Source of the DNA: Pseudomonas sp. CCI4.2
Lineage (GTDB): Bacteria; Pseudomonadota; Gammaproteobacteria; Pseudomonadales; Pseudomonadaceae
Assembly (NCBI RefSeq): GCF_034350045.1
Contig: NZ_CP133781.1
Coordinates: 1,642,001-1,706,000 of the forward strand
Direction: 5' to 3'
Length of the DNA: 64,000 nt
Of the stretch, positions 37,082 to 46,224 are shown in pieces. Every line of letters starts with the position of its first letter. Positions within the stretch are counted from its first letter, which is position 1. Position numbers and translations under genes: made by a program. The notes under the pieces are model-generated. The model was given only the letters and a program-made list of their open reading frames with translations. It ran no database searches and was not told the DNA's origin.

Positions 37082-38866
37082 TTATTTTTGCTCGCTCTGG
37101 GGGGTCACGCGTAACACCTCTTCCAGTGTGGTCAGGCCTGATGAAACCTTCTGCGCACCCGACAGGCGCAGGCTGCGCATGCCTTCCTTGAACGCCTGGC
37201 GGCGCATGGCAGTAAGGTCAAGATCAGCGGTAATCAGCGCTTTGACGTTATCGGACATCAGCATGATTTCGTAGACCCCGGCTCGACCGCGATAGCCCGT
37301 GTCGCGGCACTCCGCGCAACCCACGGCGCGATGGGCCCCGGTGGGTACGGGGGCTTGCCACGGTCGAGTGAGGGTTTGCCAATCGCTTTCTTCCAGTTCA
37401 ATCGGTGCTTTGCAATGCGGGCACAAGGTGCGCACCAAGCGTTGGGCCATGACGCCAAGGATGGTCGCCTTGAGCAAATAATGCGGCACCCCTAGCTCAA
37501 GCAGACGGCTGATGGCGCTCGGTGCATCGTTGGTGTGCAGGGTCGACAGCACCAAGTGGCCGGTAAGCGCTGCCTGGATTGCCATTTCGGCGGTTTCGAG
37601 ATCACGAATTTCGCCGATCATGATGATGTCCGGGTCCTGACGCATCAGGGCGCGAACGCCGCTGGCGAAGGTCAGGTCGATGTTGTACTGAACCTGCATC
37701 TGGTTGAAGGCAGGCTCGACCATCTCGATGGGGTCTTCGATGGTGCAGAGATTGACCTCTGAAGTTGCCAGCTTTTTCAACGTGGTATATAGCGTCGTCG
37801 TTTTGCCCGAGCCGGTGGGTCCGGTGACCAGAATAATGCCGTTGGGTTGTTGCGTCATGTCCTGCCAGCGGCGCAGGTCATCGCTGGAAAAACCCAACTG
37901 ATCGAAGTTTTTCAGCAGCACTTCCGGGTCGAAAATCCGCATCACCATCTTTTCGCCAAAAGCCGTAGGCAGGGTCGACAACCGCAGTTCGACTTCGCCA
38001 CCGTCCGGCGTGGTGGTCTTGACCCGGCCATCCTGCGGCTTACGTTTCTCGGCAACGTTCATCCGGCCCAGGCTCTTCAGGCGGCTGACGATGGCCATGG
38101 TCACCTGTGCCGGGAATTGATACACATTGTGCAACACGCCATCGATGCGGAAACGCACGGTGCCCTGCTCGCGACGCGGCTCGATGTGGATATCACTGGC
38201 GCGCTGCTGAAAAGCGTACTGGAACAACCAATCGACGATATTGACGATGTGTGCGTCATTGGCATCGGGCTCCTGATCGCTGGCGCCAAGCTTGAGCAAC
38301 TGTTCGAAGTTGCCCATGTTGCTCAAACGTTGATCGGTGGCGTTGGCGCCGCTGACGGATTTCGCCAGCCGGAAAAACTCCACGGTTAGGCGCTGGATGT
38401 CCACCGGATTGGCGATGACGCGCTTGATGGGCAGCTTCAAGACGTGGGCCAGGTCCGCTTCCCAGGCACTGACGTAGGGCTGGGCGCTGGCGATGGTCAC
38501 GGCATCGCGATCCACGGCCACGGCGAGAATCTTGTGCCGCTGAGCAAAGGCGTACGACATCAATGGCGTGACAGCCGCTACATTGATTTTCAGTGGGTCG
38601 ATCCGCATGTACGGTTGCCCGGATTGCTGGGCGAGCCAAGCAGTCAGGGTTTCCAGATCAAGCTTTTTACCGGGGCGTTGCAAGTTATCGAATTGCTGGG
38701 CCGCGAGAAACTCCAGCGGATGCAGTTGAAGATTCATGGCAGTGCGTCGCAGTTTCACGGCGTCTTCTGCGCAATTCTGGTCGGTAAAACCTTGAGCAAC
38801 CAAGTCGCGCAGCAGATCGTTTAGATCCAGCGGACGGTCTTGGGTCACTGAGGCGAGGACAGACAT
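37082..38866 (-). CDS. Orphan GspE/PilB-type secretion ATPase
   Basis: A 594-residue hexameric ATPase of the type II secretion/type IV pilus family. An N-terminal GspE-II domain (about 50-160) is followed by the ATPase core. It has Walker A GPTGSGKTTTLYT near residue 355, the Asp box after VNLCTIEDPIEMVE, Walker B IMIGEIRDLETAEMA and the His box TLHTNDAPSA. The zinc-binding cysteines CPHC and CAEC near 490 and 530 are intact. No other secretion or pilus gene is next to it. It would have to serve an apparatus encoded elsewhere, or be a stand-alone regulator such as a c-di-GMP-binding MshE-type ATPase. Confidence 0.92.
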   Translation of the reverse strand: MSVLASVTQDRPLDLNDLLRDLVAQGFTDQNCAEDAVKLRRTAMNLQLHPLEFLAAQQFDNLQRPGKKLDLETLTAWLAQQSGQPYMRIDPLKINVAAVTPLMSYAFAQRHKILAVAVDRDAVTIASAQPYVSAWEADLAHVLKLPIKRVIANPVDIQRLTVEFFRLAKSVSGANATDQRLSNMGNFEQLLKLGASDQEPDANDAHIVNIVDWLFQYAFQQRASDIHIEPRREQGTVRFRIDGVLHNVYQFPAQVTMAIVSRLKSLGRMNVAEKRKPQDGRVKTTTPDGGEVELRLSTLPTAFGEKMVMRIFDPEVLLKNFDQLGFSSDDLRRWQDMTQQPNGIILVTGPTGSGKTTTLYTTLKKLATSEVNLCTIEDPIEMVEPAFNQMQVQYNIDLTFASGVRALMRQDPDIIMIGEIRDLETAEMAIQAALTGHLVLSTLHTNDAPSAISRLLELGVPHYLLKATILGVMAQRLVRTLCPHCKAPIELEESDWQTLTRPWQAPVPTGAHRAVGCAECRDTGYRGRAGVYEIMLMSDNVKALITADLDLTAMRRQAFKEGMRSLRLSGAQKVSSGLTTLEEVLRVTPQSEQK

Positions 38867-38982
38867 TCGGGCTCCTTGGGACAGTTCTGCTCTGACCGAT
38901 TAACGGCTAGACAAGAGTAGTCCGCGGCGAGGCGCCTGCGATACCTGAACCGAGTGCAAAGGTTACGAAAGTTTGCCCTGAA

Positions 38983-39330
38983 TCAACCAGCGGTCAGGGC
39001 TACACGCGCCGATACGCCGGTTTGACTCCCGGCGGGTTCTAATTCCACCGAGCAAACGTTAATCAAACTGCGCATTTTCTCGCCAATGACTTGAGCCCGA
39101 TGCCACGTCAAACCGTCCAGCTGGAGTTCTATCATCAGCATGTGGTCTTGCTGCAGAACGCTGACTTGTTGCGGAATCAGGTATTGCATGGCGAACAAAT
39201 TGAGCACTCGACACAGCAGGTCGGGTTCAGCCTCGGCAAGAATTTGATAGCGCGCACGAACGTGAGCGTTATGAGTTGCCCAGACATCAGGGCGTGACGG
39301 GGTCTGCGTGATGGATTCAACGTTGGACAT
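38983..39330 (-). CDS. Small ACT-like protein, divergent from an Lrp regulator
   Basis: A 115-residue protein. From about residue 25 it reads as one ACT-type fold: YQILAEAEPDLLCRVLNLFA, then QQDHMLMIELQLDGL, then a helix with EKMRSLINVCSVEL. This strand-helix-strand order is like the small subunit of acetolactate synthase (IlvM type), which binds amino acids. The ATG at 39330 is nine bases after GGAG; an ATG at 39336 is also possible. It is divergent from the Lrp-family gene over about 130 bp and is a likely target of it. The exact ligand is unknown. Confidence 0.7.
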   Translation of the reverse strand: MSNVESITQTPSRPDVWATHNAHVRARYQILAEAEPDLLCRVLNLFAMQYLIPQQVSVLQQDHMLMIELQLDGLTWHRAQVIGEKMRSLINVCSVELEPAGSQTGVSARVALTAG

Positions 39331-39459
39331 GCTCATGCACTCCCGTTTAGGTTGAGAGAAATTTTTGCATGTAGGAAAAGAAATTTCTTTTCTATGATCG
39401 ATCGAAATAGCTTTTAATCGAATGATTAATGCGAGCAATCGATAAATAGAGGATTAATT

Positions 39460-39930
39460 ATGCAAAGTGAGTTGGATCTTTATGATCGGAAGATTCTGGC
39501 CTTGCTGCAGGAGGATGCTTCGCTCTCCAGTGCGCAAATCGCGGAGCAGGTGGGTTTATCGCAATCACCTTGCTGGCGGCGTATTCAAAGGCTGAAAGAC
39601 GAAGGTGTAATCCGACGCCAAGTAACCCTCTTGGATCGCAAAAAAATTGGCCTGAATACGCAGATTTTCGCCGAAGTGAAACTCAACGCCCACGGCCGCT
39701 CCAACTTCACGGAGTTCACCGAAGCGATTCGCGGCTTTCCAGAGGTGTTGGAGTGTTACGTGTTGATGGGTTCAGTGGACTTTCTATTGAGAATAGTCAC
39801 GCCGGACATCGAAGCCTACGAGCGTTTCTTTTTCGAAAAGCTGTCGCTCGTGCCGGGGATACAAGAGGTTAACTCGACCGTGGCCCTGTCAGAGATCAAG
39901 TCAACCACCAGCTTACCGATTTTGCGTTGA
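39460..39930 (+). CDS. Lrp/AsnC family transcriptional regulator
   Basis: A 156-residue feast/famine regulator. The N-terminal helix-turn-helix (LDLYDRKILALLQEDASLSS, then AEQVGLSQSPCWRRIQRLK) binds DNA. The C-terminal RAM/ACT-like domain (FTEFTEAIRGFPEVLECYVL, then GSVDFLLRIVTPD) binds amino acids and drives octamer formation. It is divergently transcribed from the ACT-like gene, a common arrangement for Lrp proteins that regulate the adjacent gene. The intergenic stretch 39340-39455 is A/T-rich (for example AAGAAATTTCTTTT), suited to Lrp binding. Confidence 0.93.
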   Translation: MQSELDLYDRKILALLQEDASLSSAQIAEQVGLSQSPCWRRIQRLKDEGVIRRQVTLLDRKKIGLNTQIFAEVKLNAHGRSNFTEFTEAIRGFPEVLECYVLMGSVDFLLRIVTPDIEAYERFFFEKLSLVPGIQEVNSTVALSEIKSTTSLPILR

Positions 39931-40004
39931 TGCGCTGTTGATGTCGCCGCATAACCCATTGAATTAATGATATTTAAACGGTAGGTGACCAGGTTCAACT
40001 TTTC

Positions 40005-40180
40005 TGTGGGAGTTGGCTTGCCAACGAAAGCATCAATGCAGGCAACCTTAATTGCTGGTCGACATCAGCAGCGCGATTACCGCCCCCTTCGCAGGCAAGC
40101 CTGCTCCCACAGTATCTGCGGCTGCTTGATATCAACCGGGTCAATGAAATCCAAGAGTCGTACCAGCTTCGCTCCTACAG
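40005..40180. repeat. Cluster of REP-type repeats
   Basis: Most of the 297-bp gap 39931-40227 is repeat. There is TGTGGGAGTTGGCTTGCCAA at 40005, an inverted GCAGGCAAGCCTGCTCCCAC at 40091-40110, and a third degenerate unit, GCTTCGCTCCTACAG, at about 40166-40180. The second unit is the same family as the repeats at 31666 and 31732. No gene is supported here. Confidence 0.75.
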
Positions 40181-40227
40181 TTGTCCGGTGTTTGCGGCGC
40201 GACAGTGCGGCATCGCCTACTTGAATG

Positions 40228-41595
40228 TTAAAGGCGCAACAGCGTTTTCCATGCGCGGCTTTGGAATACCACTACGGTCTGTTGCACCCGAGCATCCAGC
40301 ACTTCATCGCTGATCGGCTGATGGGCCAATAGCTCAAGCTTATTCAGTTCGCCATAAAGACGGTCCAATTCAGGCAAGTCCAGCGCGCCACGGGCCAAGT
40401 GCAGCCAGGCTTGGATGCGTTCGATGCGTGGCAGTTGCTCCGCCAAGTCTTCTGGCTGCTGTTGATAGCGGCCTAATTGCAGCGAAGTCGCTTCTTCCGC
40501 CAGAAGGCGTGGTGCCCAGTTGGCCAACTGCGCAGCGCCCTGGCGATTACCACGAGTGTTGCGGTCAGCGGTCCAGCTGCGGGCCAGCAACCAGCGCGAA
40601 GTGTTCAATGAGAACAAGCCCCAGCGGGTGTCTTGCAGCTCTTCAACAAATTGCTCGTGTGCGGCGTTACGCACATCTGGATCGTCCTGACCGGCTTGAA
40701 CCAGTGGGCGCCAATCTTCCAGCAGCGCATCCAATGCAACGCGCATTTCATGCGTCGAGGTCCGGGGCGCGGCTTGACCGAGGCTCCCGGTCAATGCGCG
40801 CAATTCAGACAGCAACGCCACCCAGTCCTGCAACAACCGCCAGTGACCGTTGAAACGATATTGCTCCGCCAGACGCTGGCTGCTGCCGAGCAAGTGCCAA
40901 GCCAGCGCGGAGTAGGCGTCGTCCAGTGGCATTTCTGCGCTCAGTTCCGGCGCAGGCAAGCTCAGCGAATAACTGTCGGCATCGAACAGCCGATAACCGC
41001 GCTCGGCTTTGCTGATATCGCACGGCATCAGCGCCAGTGTGGCAGCCAATTCAGCGGCCAGCTCCAGCAGCGCGGCAGGTTCGCCTTCACGCAGTTCGAG
41101 TTCCAGTTCGCAGATTTCTTCCTGCTGCTTGCCCGCCACAACTTTGCCGAAGTCCAGTGCGGCTTCGATCACCACTTTAGCCTTGCCACGACCCCACGCG
41201 ATTTCTGCGCGCTCGCGAATGAAGTCGGTGGTGAACAGTGGCTTGATAGTCTTCTTGTCCAGCTCGGCCAACTCTTGCGGCCAGCATTCGCCGTCGAGTT
41301 TCTTCAGGTCGAGCTTGGCTTTGGGAATGTCCCAGTTGTATTCATTGCGCTCAGACAGACCGGCAATGCTCTGGCCGCGCGTTTTCATGGTCTGAATAAT
41401 TGCGTCGCCATCTTTGCGAATGCGCAAAGCCACTTTGGCGTTGGCCAGATCACGTTCTGCGGTGTCGAAATATTGGTTGAACAGCTCAAGCCGTTCCCAA
41501 CCACTTTTGTTGCGTTTTTTCAGTAGTGGATGCTCGCGCAATGCAGCGAGGGTTTCGCGGCTGACGCGGAGTTTGATTTCAGTTTCTTTCTGCAT
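40228..41595 (-). CDS. CYTH and CHAD domain protein
   Basis: A 455-residue protein with two phosphate-related domains. The CYTH (triphosphate tunnel) domain is at about 1-205, beginning with the ExExK signature ETEIKLRVS and rich in charged tunnel residues (LFNQYFDTAERDLANAKVAL). The helical CHAD domain is at about 215-455, with histidine- and arginine-bearing helices such as TSTHEMRVALDALLEDWRP. CYTH domains hydrolyse tri- or polyphosphate chains and CHAD domains bind polyphosphate granules. It fits the ppk/ppx context, although 34 kb away. Confidence 0.93.
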   Translation of the reverse strand: MQKETEIKLRVSRETLAALREHPLLKKRNKSGWERLELFNQYFDTAERDLANAKVALRIRKDGDAIIQTMKTRGQSIAGLSERNEYNWDIPKAKLDLKKLDGECWPQELAELDKKTIKPLFTTDFIRERAEIAWGRGKAKVVIEAALDFGKVVAGKQQEEICELELELREGEPAALLELAAELAATLALMPCDISKAERGYRLFDADSYSLSLPAPELSAEMPLDDAYSALAWHLLGSSQRLAEQYRFNGHWRLLQDWVALLSELRALTGSLGQAAPRTSTHEMRVALDALLEDWRPLVQAGQDDPDVRNAAHEQFVEELQDTRWGLFSLNTSRWLLARSWTADRNTRGNRQGAAQLANWAPRLLAEEATSLQLGRYQQQPEDLAEQLPRIERIQAWLHLARGALDLPELDRLYGELNKLELLAHQPISDEVLDARVQQTVVVFQSRAWKTLLRL

Positions 41596-41756
41596 GGCCG
41601 AAAATCCAAGCTAATCGCTAATAGCGGGAGTGCAGCCTTCAATTACGCGGCTGCCAAGGCCGAGCAGTGTACAGGACATGAGTAGTCACGGTTTATTAGT
41701 GGGGCGCGATAGCCCTATGATGGACAGAATGTCGCACCGCTTTTAGGAGACCCTGT

Positions 41757-42914
41757 ATGCCCTTACCGACCATGAAAGAACAATTTGCCGCCCTGATCGC
41801 TACGCCTTCGGTGAGTTGCACCCAGCCCGCACTGGATCAGTCCAACCGCGCTGTGATCGATCTTCTGGCGACTTGGTTGGGCGACTTGGGGTTTGCCTGC
41901 GACATTCAGCAAGTTAGCCCCGGCAAGTTTAATTTGCTGGCGAGTTTCGGCAGTGGACCGGGTGGCCTGGTGTTGGCCGGGCACACTGACACCGTGCCGT
42001 TTGACGAGGCGTTGTGGAAAACCGATCCGCTGAAGCTCACCGAAGTCGATGGCCGTTGGGTGGGGCTGGGCAGTTGTGACATGAAAGGGTTTTTCGCACT
42101 GGTCATCGAAGCGATTCAGCCACTGCTGGATAAACCGTTCAAACAACCGTTGCTGGTTCTAGCCACTTGCGACGAAGAAAGCTCCATGGCGGGAGCGCGC
42201 GCATTGGCTGAGGCCGGTCGTCCGCTGGGCCGTGCGGCGGTGATTGGTGAGCCAACCGGGTTGAAGCCAATTCGTCTGCACAAAGGCGTGATGATGGAGC
42301 GTATTAATATTGTCGGGCGCAGCGGTCACTCCTCGGACCCAAGCCTGGGCCATAGCGCACTGGAGGCGATGTACGACGCCATCACCGAGTTGAAAGGCTT
42401 ACGCCAACAATGGCAGCTCGACTATCGCAACCCGCAATTCAGCGTTCCGAGCCCGACCCTGAACTTCGGTTGCATCCACGGGGGCGACAACCCTAACCGC
42501 ATTTGTGGTCAATGCTCTTTGGAATTCGACCTGCGGCCCTTGCCCGGCATGGACCCCCGCGTGCTGCGCGCCGCCATCCTGCAGAAGCTGCAACCGCTGG
42601 CCGAGCGGCATCAGGTACAGATCGACTACGCGCCGCTGTTTCCGGAAGCGCCGCCGTTCGAGCAAGACGCAGATGCGGAATTGGTGCGCGTGGCGGAGCG
42701 TTTAACCGGCCATAAGGCTGAAGCAGTAGCGTTTGGCACCGAAGCGCCTTATCTTCAGCGCCTTGGTTGCGAGACGCTGGTGCTAGGCCCAGGAGACATC
42801 GCCTGCGCTCACCAACCTGGTGAGCACTTAGAAATGTCACGCCTGGAGCCTACAGTGCTGTTACTGCGCCAGTTGGTTGAATACTATTGCCTCAATTCGG
42901 TGGCCACTCTGTGA
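41757..42914 (+). CDS. argE: Acetylornithine deacetylase
   Basis: Removes acetate from N-acetylornithine in arginine synthesis. The 385-residue M20-family metalloenzyme shows LVLAGHTDTVPFD near residue 80 (first metal histidine and catalytic Asp), GLGSCDMKGFFALV near 105, and TCDEESSMAGA near 140 (catalytic Glu pair). AGGAG lies before the ATG. A TATGAT box is at 41716-41721. argA follows after about 130 bp. Confidence 0.94.
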   Translation: MPLPTMKEQFAALIATPSVSCTQPALDQSNRAVIDLLATWLGDLGFACDIQQVSPGKFNLLASFGSGPGGLVLAGHTDTVPFDEALWKTDPLKLTEVDGRWVGLGSCDMKGFFALVIEAIQPLLDKPFKQPLLVLATCDEESSMAGARALAEAGRPLGRAAVIGEPTGLKPIRLHKGVMMERINIVGRSGHSSDPSLGHSALEAMYDAITELKGLRQQWQLDYRNPQFSVPSPTLNFGCIHGGDNPNRICGQCSLEFDLRPLPGMDPRVLRAAILQKLQPLAERHQVQIDYAPLFPEAPPFEQDADAELVRVAERLTGHKAEAVAFGTEAPYLQRLGCETLVLGPGDIACAHQPGEHLEMSRLEPTVLLLRQLVEYYCLNSVATL

Positions 42915-42966
42915 GGCTGGCTACCGCCCAAAGACCAATAACGACAAGGAGAGTGCGCGTGTTGCC

Positions 42967-43062
42967 ATGCCTGTTCCGACGATAACCACCACAAGGCAGT
43001 GTGTGTTCTTACGCTTTCGTCCAATTTTTACAGGCGCTTCACGTTATGCACGACTACGTTAA
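42967..43062 (+). other. Arg-rich 31-codon reading frame overlapping the argA start
   Basis: ATG at 42967 to TAA at 43060-43062, overlapping the argA start (43046) by 17 bases in another frame. The peptide, which begins MPVPTITTTRQCVFLRFR, has six arginines in 31 residues. A strong AAGGAG at 42946-42951 lies 15 bases upstream, too far for an ideal start; a GTG at 42959 is better spaced but opens only an eight-codon frame. This could be a leader peptide for arginine-dependent control or chance. Not a confident gene. Confidence 0.25.
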
Positions 43063-44344
43063 CTGGCTTCGCCACGCTTCGCCGTACATCAATGCCCACC
43101 GCGATTGCACCTTTGTCGTCATGCTCCCCGGCGATGGGGTCGCGCACCCGAACTTCGGCAATATCGTTCATGACCTGGTGCTGTTGCACAGTTTGGGCGT
43201 GCGATTGGTACTGGTTCACGGATCGCGCCCGCAAATCGAAAGTCGCCTTGCGGCGCGCGGTCTGACGCCGCATTTTCATCGTGACTTACGCATTACCAAT
43301 GCCGCGACGCTGGAGTGTGTCATCGACGCGGTTGGCCATCTGCGTATTGCCATTGAAGCCCGCCTGTCCATGGACCTGGCGGCGTCCCCGATGCAGGGCT
43401 CTCGACTGCGGGTGACCAGCGGGAATTTTGTCACCGCAAGGCCCTTTGGCGTGGTTGAAGGCGTGGATTACCACCACACTGGTGAAGTGCGCCGGGTGGA
43501 CCGTAAAGGTATCAACCGCTTGCTCGACGAGCGCTCCATTGTGTTGCTGTCGCCGCTGGGCTATTCGCCAACGGGCGAGATTTTTAACATTGCCTGTGAA
43601 GACGTGGCCACTCGGGCGGCGATTGATCTGGGGGCTGACAAACTGCTGCTGTTCGGTGCCGAGCGCGGGCTGTTGGATGAGCAGGGCCGCTTGGTGCGAG
43701 AACTACGTCCGCAGCAGGTTCCCGCGCACATGCAGCGTTTGGGCAGCAACTATCAGGCTGAATTGTTGGAGGCGGCGGCTGAAGCCTGTCGCGGCGGGGT
43801 TGGCCGTAGCCATATCGTCAGTTATGTCGAAGACGGTGCGCTGCTGACGGAGCTGTTCACCCGTGACGGTGGCGGTACGTTGGTTGCGCAAGAGCAATTC
43901 GAGCAGGTGCGCGAGGCAGCGATTGAAGACGTCGGTGGTTTGCTCGACTTGATAAGTCCGCTGGAAGAGCAGGGGATTTTGGTCCGCCGTTCGCGGGAAG
44001 TGCTGGAACGCGAGATTGAGCAATTCAGCGTGGTTGAACGCGAAGGGTTAATCATTGCCTGTGCCGCGCTGTATCAGATCGCGGACTCAGACGCGGGCGA
44101 GCTGGCCTGTTTGGCGGTCAACCCAGAGTATCGCCATGGCGGTCGCGGCGATGTGCTGTTGGAGCGGATTGAATCACGTGCACGGGAGCAAGGTCTCAAA
44201 ACCCTGTTTGTACTCACCACCCGCACAGCGCATTGGTTTCGAGAGCGCGGATTTGAGCCCAGCAGCGTTGATCGACTGCCCAGCGCCAGGGCATCGCTCT
44301 ACAACTATCAGCGTAATTCGAAGATCTTCGAGAAGGCGTTGTAG
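43046..44344 (+). CDS. argA: N-acetylglutamate synthase
   Basis: Makes N-acetylglutamate from glutamate and acetyl-CoA, the first step of arginine synthesis. The 432-residue protein has an N-terminal amino acid kinase-like domain (1-290), which senses arginine, and a C-terminal GNAT acetyltransferase domain (about 295-432) with LAVNPEYRHGGRGDVLLER as the acetyl-CoA binding loop. I start at the ATG at 43046 (MHDYVNWLRHASPYINAHRD), which gives the usual family length; a GTG at 43001 is in frame with AAGG nearby. The start has only a weak ribosome site. Confidence 0.93.
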   Translation: MHDYVNWLRHASPYINAHRDCTFVVMLPGDGVAHPNFGNIVHDLVLLHSLGVRLVLVHGSRPQIESRLAARGLTPHFHRDLRITNAATLECVIDAVGHLRIAIEARLSMDLAASPMQGSRLRVTSGNFVTARPFGVVEGVDYHHTGEVRRVDRKGINRLLDERSIVLLSPLGYSPTGEIFNIACEDVATRAAIDLGADKLLLFGAERGLLDEQGRLVRELRPQQVPAHMQRLGSNYQAELLEAAAEACRGGVGRSHIVSYVEDGALLTELFTRDGGGTLVAQEQFEQVREAAIEDVGGLLDLISPLEEQGILVRRSREVLEREIEQFSVVEREGLIIACAALYQIADSDAGELACLAVNPEYRHGGRGDVLLERIESRAREQGLKTLFVLTTRTAHWFRERGFEPSSVDRLPSARASLYNYQRNSKIFEKAL

Positions 44345-44371
44345 TTATTGATCGTCGGTGAGGATGGAATC

Positions 44372-44400
44372 GCGCGGTTTACCTGATAAACCGCGCCGTT
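44372..44400. terminator. Hairpin between the convergent argA and gshA genes
   Basis: Ten-base perfect stem, GCGCGGTTTA/TAAACCGCGC, with a five-base loop, between two convergent genes. The T tract after it is poor (CGTTTG), so it may act as a weak two-way terminator or as an RNA end. Confidence 0.6.
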
Positions 44401-44437
44401 TGCGTCCCCATTAAACTCGGTCTCACACCCTCTTTGA

Positions 44438-46024
44438 TCAGTTACTAATAGCCAAAATGCTCGCCTGATACGAACCGACGAAGGTATCGAAATCGACGGT
44501 TTCTTCGGTTTTTTCCAGTTCTGCCTGTGCGGCAATGGACGTGCGGGCCAACGTTTCGAAGTGGGCCTGATCTTCGGCGCTCAATGGTTCACTACGGAAG
44601 TACTCCGCGTGCGCCTGGCTTTGGCGGAACGAAAATGCCGTAAAGCCTTCCGAATGGCTGGTCATGCTCGCCAATACTTGGGCCGAAGGGGTCAGTGAAG
44701 CGTCATTGACCTTGGCTTGCTGGGCTGCAATTGATTGGGAGTGCTCTTCGCCGCCATGGCTTTGATCGAGCAGTTGCGCCAGTGGAGCAATTTTTTCCAA
44801 CAACTCGCTTGCCCAGGCTTTCAGCTCGATGGTGCTGTCATTGCGGCGCAGTTCCAGACCCGGGCGACGACCGTCCTTGACCACCGTCAGGAAGTTCGAC
44901 TCCGCATTGGTACATTCGTTAGCAGCCAACTGCGGGCTGTCTTGCAGTGCGCAATACAGCACAAACGCATCGATGAAGCGTGCTTGCTGCAAGTCGATAC
45001 CCATCGGCAGGAACGGGTTGATGTCCAAGCAGCGGACCTCAACGTATTGCACGCCACGGGCCATCAGCGCCTGAATCGGCCGTTCGCCCGAATAGGTCAC
45101 GCGTTTCGGACGGATGTTCGAGTAATACTCGTTTTCGATCTGCAGGATGTTGGTGTTGAGCTGGATCCACTCACCGTCCTTGCGGGTGCCGATCTCGACA
45201 TACGGTGGATACGGCGTTGCCACCGCTTTACGCAGGCTGTTGATGTAGCTGCTCAAGTCGTTGTAGCACGGCGTCAGACCCGCTTGGGCGTTGCTCTGGT
45301 AACCCAGATCGCTCATGCGCAGGCTGGTGGCGTACGGCAAGAACAGCGTGTCAGGGTCCCATTGCTCCAACTGATGCGAATGACCACGCAAAAAGCCTGC
45401 GTCCAAGGCCGGCGAAGCGCCGAACAGGTACATCAGTAGCCAGCTGTAGCGGCGGAAGTTACGGATCAGGGCGATATAGGATGACGATTGGAAGTCGCGA
45501 TCGCTGCCGACAAAGTCTTCGGCTTGCCGAAGCACGGGCCAGAGTTTTTCCGGCAGCGAAAAGTTGTAGTGAATGCCGGCGATACACTGCATGGCCTTGC
45601 CATATCGCAAGGCCAGGCCTTTGCGATAGACGTACTTGAGCTGACCGATGTTCGACGTGCCGTAGTAGGCAATCGGAATATCTTCTTCGGCCGGCAATGG
45701 GCACGGCATTGAAGGGCTCCACAGGTACTCGGCGCCGAGCTTGCTGTAAGCATAGCGATGGATCTTGTCCAAGCTGTCCAGCGTGTCAGCCGGGTCCGAC
45801 AGCGCCGGAGTAATGAATTCCAGCAATGACTCGGAATAGTCCGTGGTGATTTGCTCGTTGGTCAGCGCGGCACCCAATGTTTCAGGGTGCGGGGTCTGTG
45901 CCAGTCGTGCCTGGTCCGTTACGCGCAGGCATTCACGCTCAATACCGTGCAGGCACTGCTCCAGTAAGGAGAGGTGAGTAGGCTCGCTAAGCAGAGCCAG
46001 GCGGCGGTTGAGAAGTTCGCTCAA
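44438..46024 (-). CDS. gshA: Glutamate-cysteine ligase
   Basis: The first enzyme of glutathione synthesis, joining glutamate and cysteine with ATP. At 528 residues it is of the proteobacterial GshA type, with conserved [20 protein letters not shown] near residue 30 and [14 protein letters not shown] near 60. I choose the TTG at 46024, since AAGGA is six bases before it and it gives [12 protein letters not shown], matching the usual family start. A GTG at 46039 would add five residues and place that Shine-Dalgarno sequence inside the gene. It converges on argA. Confidence 0.92.
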   Translation of the reverse strand: MSELLNRRLALLSEPTHLSLLEQCLHGIERECLRVTDQARLAQTPHPETLGAALTNEQITTDYSESLLEFITPALSDPADTLDSLDKIHRYAYSKLGAEYLWSPSMPCPLPAEEDIPIAYYGTSNIGQLKYVYRKGLALRYGKAMQCIAGIHYNFSLPEKLWPVLRQAEDFVGSDRDFQSSSYIALIRNFRRYSWLLMYLFGASPALDAGFLRGHSHQLEQWDPDTLFLPYATSLRMSDLGYQSNAQAGLTPCYNDLSSYINSLRKAVATPYPPYVEIGTRKDGEWIQLNTNILQIENEYYSNIRPKRVTYSGERPIQALMARGVQYVEVRCLDINPFLPMGIDLQQARFIDAFVLYCALQDSPQLAANECTNAESNFLTVVKDGRRPGLELRRNDSTIELKAWASELLEKIAPLAQLLDQSHGGEEHSQSIAAQQAKVNDASLTPSAQVLASMTSHSEGFTAFSFRQSQAHAEYFRSEPLSAEDQAHFETLARTSIAAQAELEKTEETVDFDTFVGSYQASILAISN

Positions 46025-46224
46025 GTTAGATTCCTTCACGCGTCAGTCGCCCCAATATGGGGGTGGAGATGACCGTCTACAAGGGTGAAGAGAAGAACTG
46101 GCGTCGTCGCCTAGTTATGGTTTGGACCGCCGAAGCCCTGTTGCACGATTTGGCCGCACAGCAGGCTGAAAATTCCGACTCTGTTTACGCAGTGTCGAAA
46201 TTAACTCAAATCCACGCCCGAGAG

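Noticed and set aside
37082..38866. Part of a type II secretion operon
   Set aside because: No gspD, gspF or pseudopilin genes on either side, so I call it an orphan ATPase.
40005..40180. Possible CRISPR array
   Set aside because: Repeats are inverted and irregular with no constant spacers; they are REP units.
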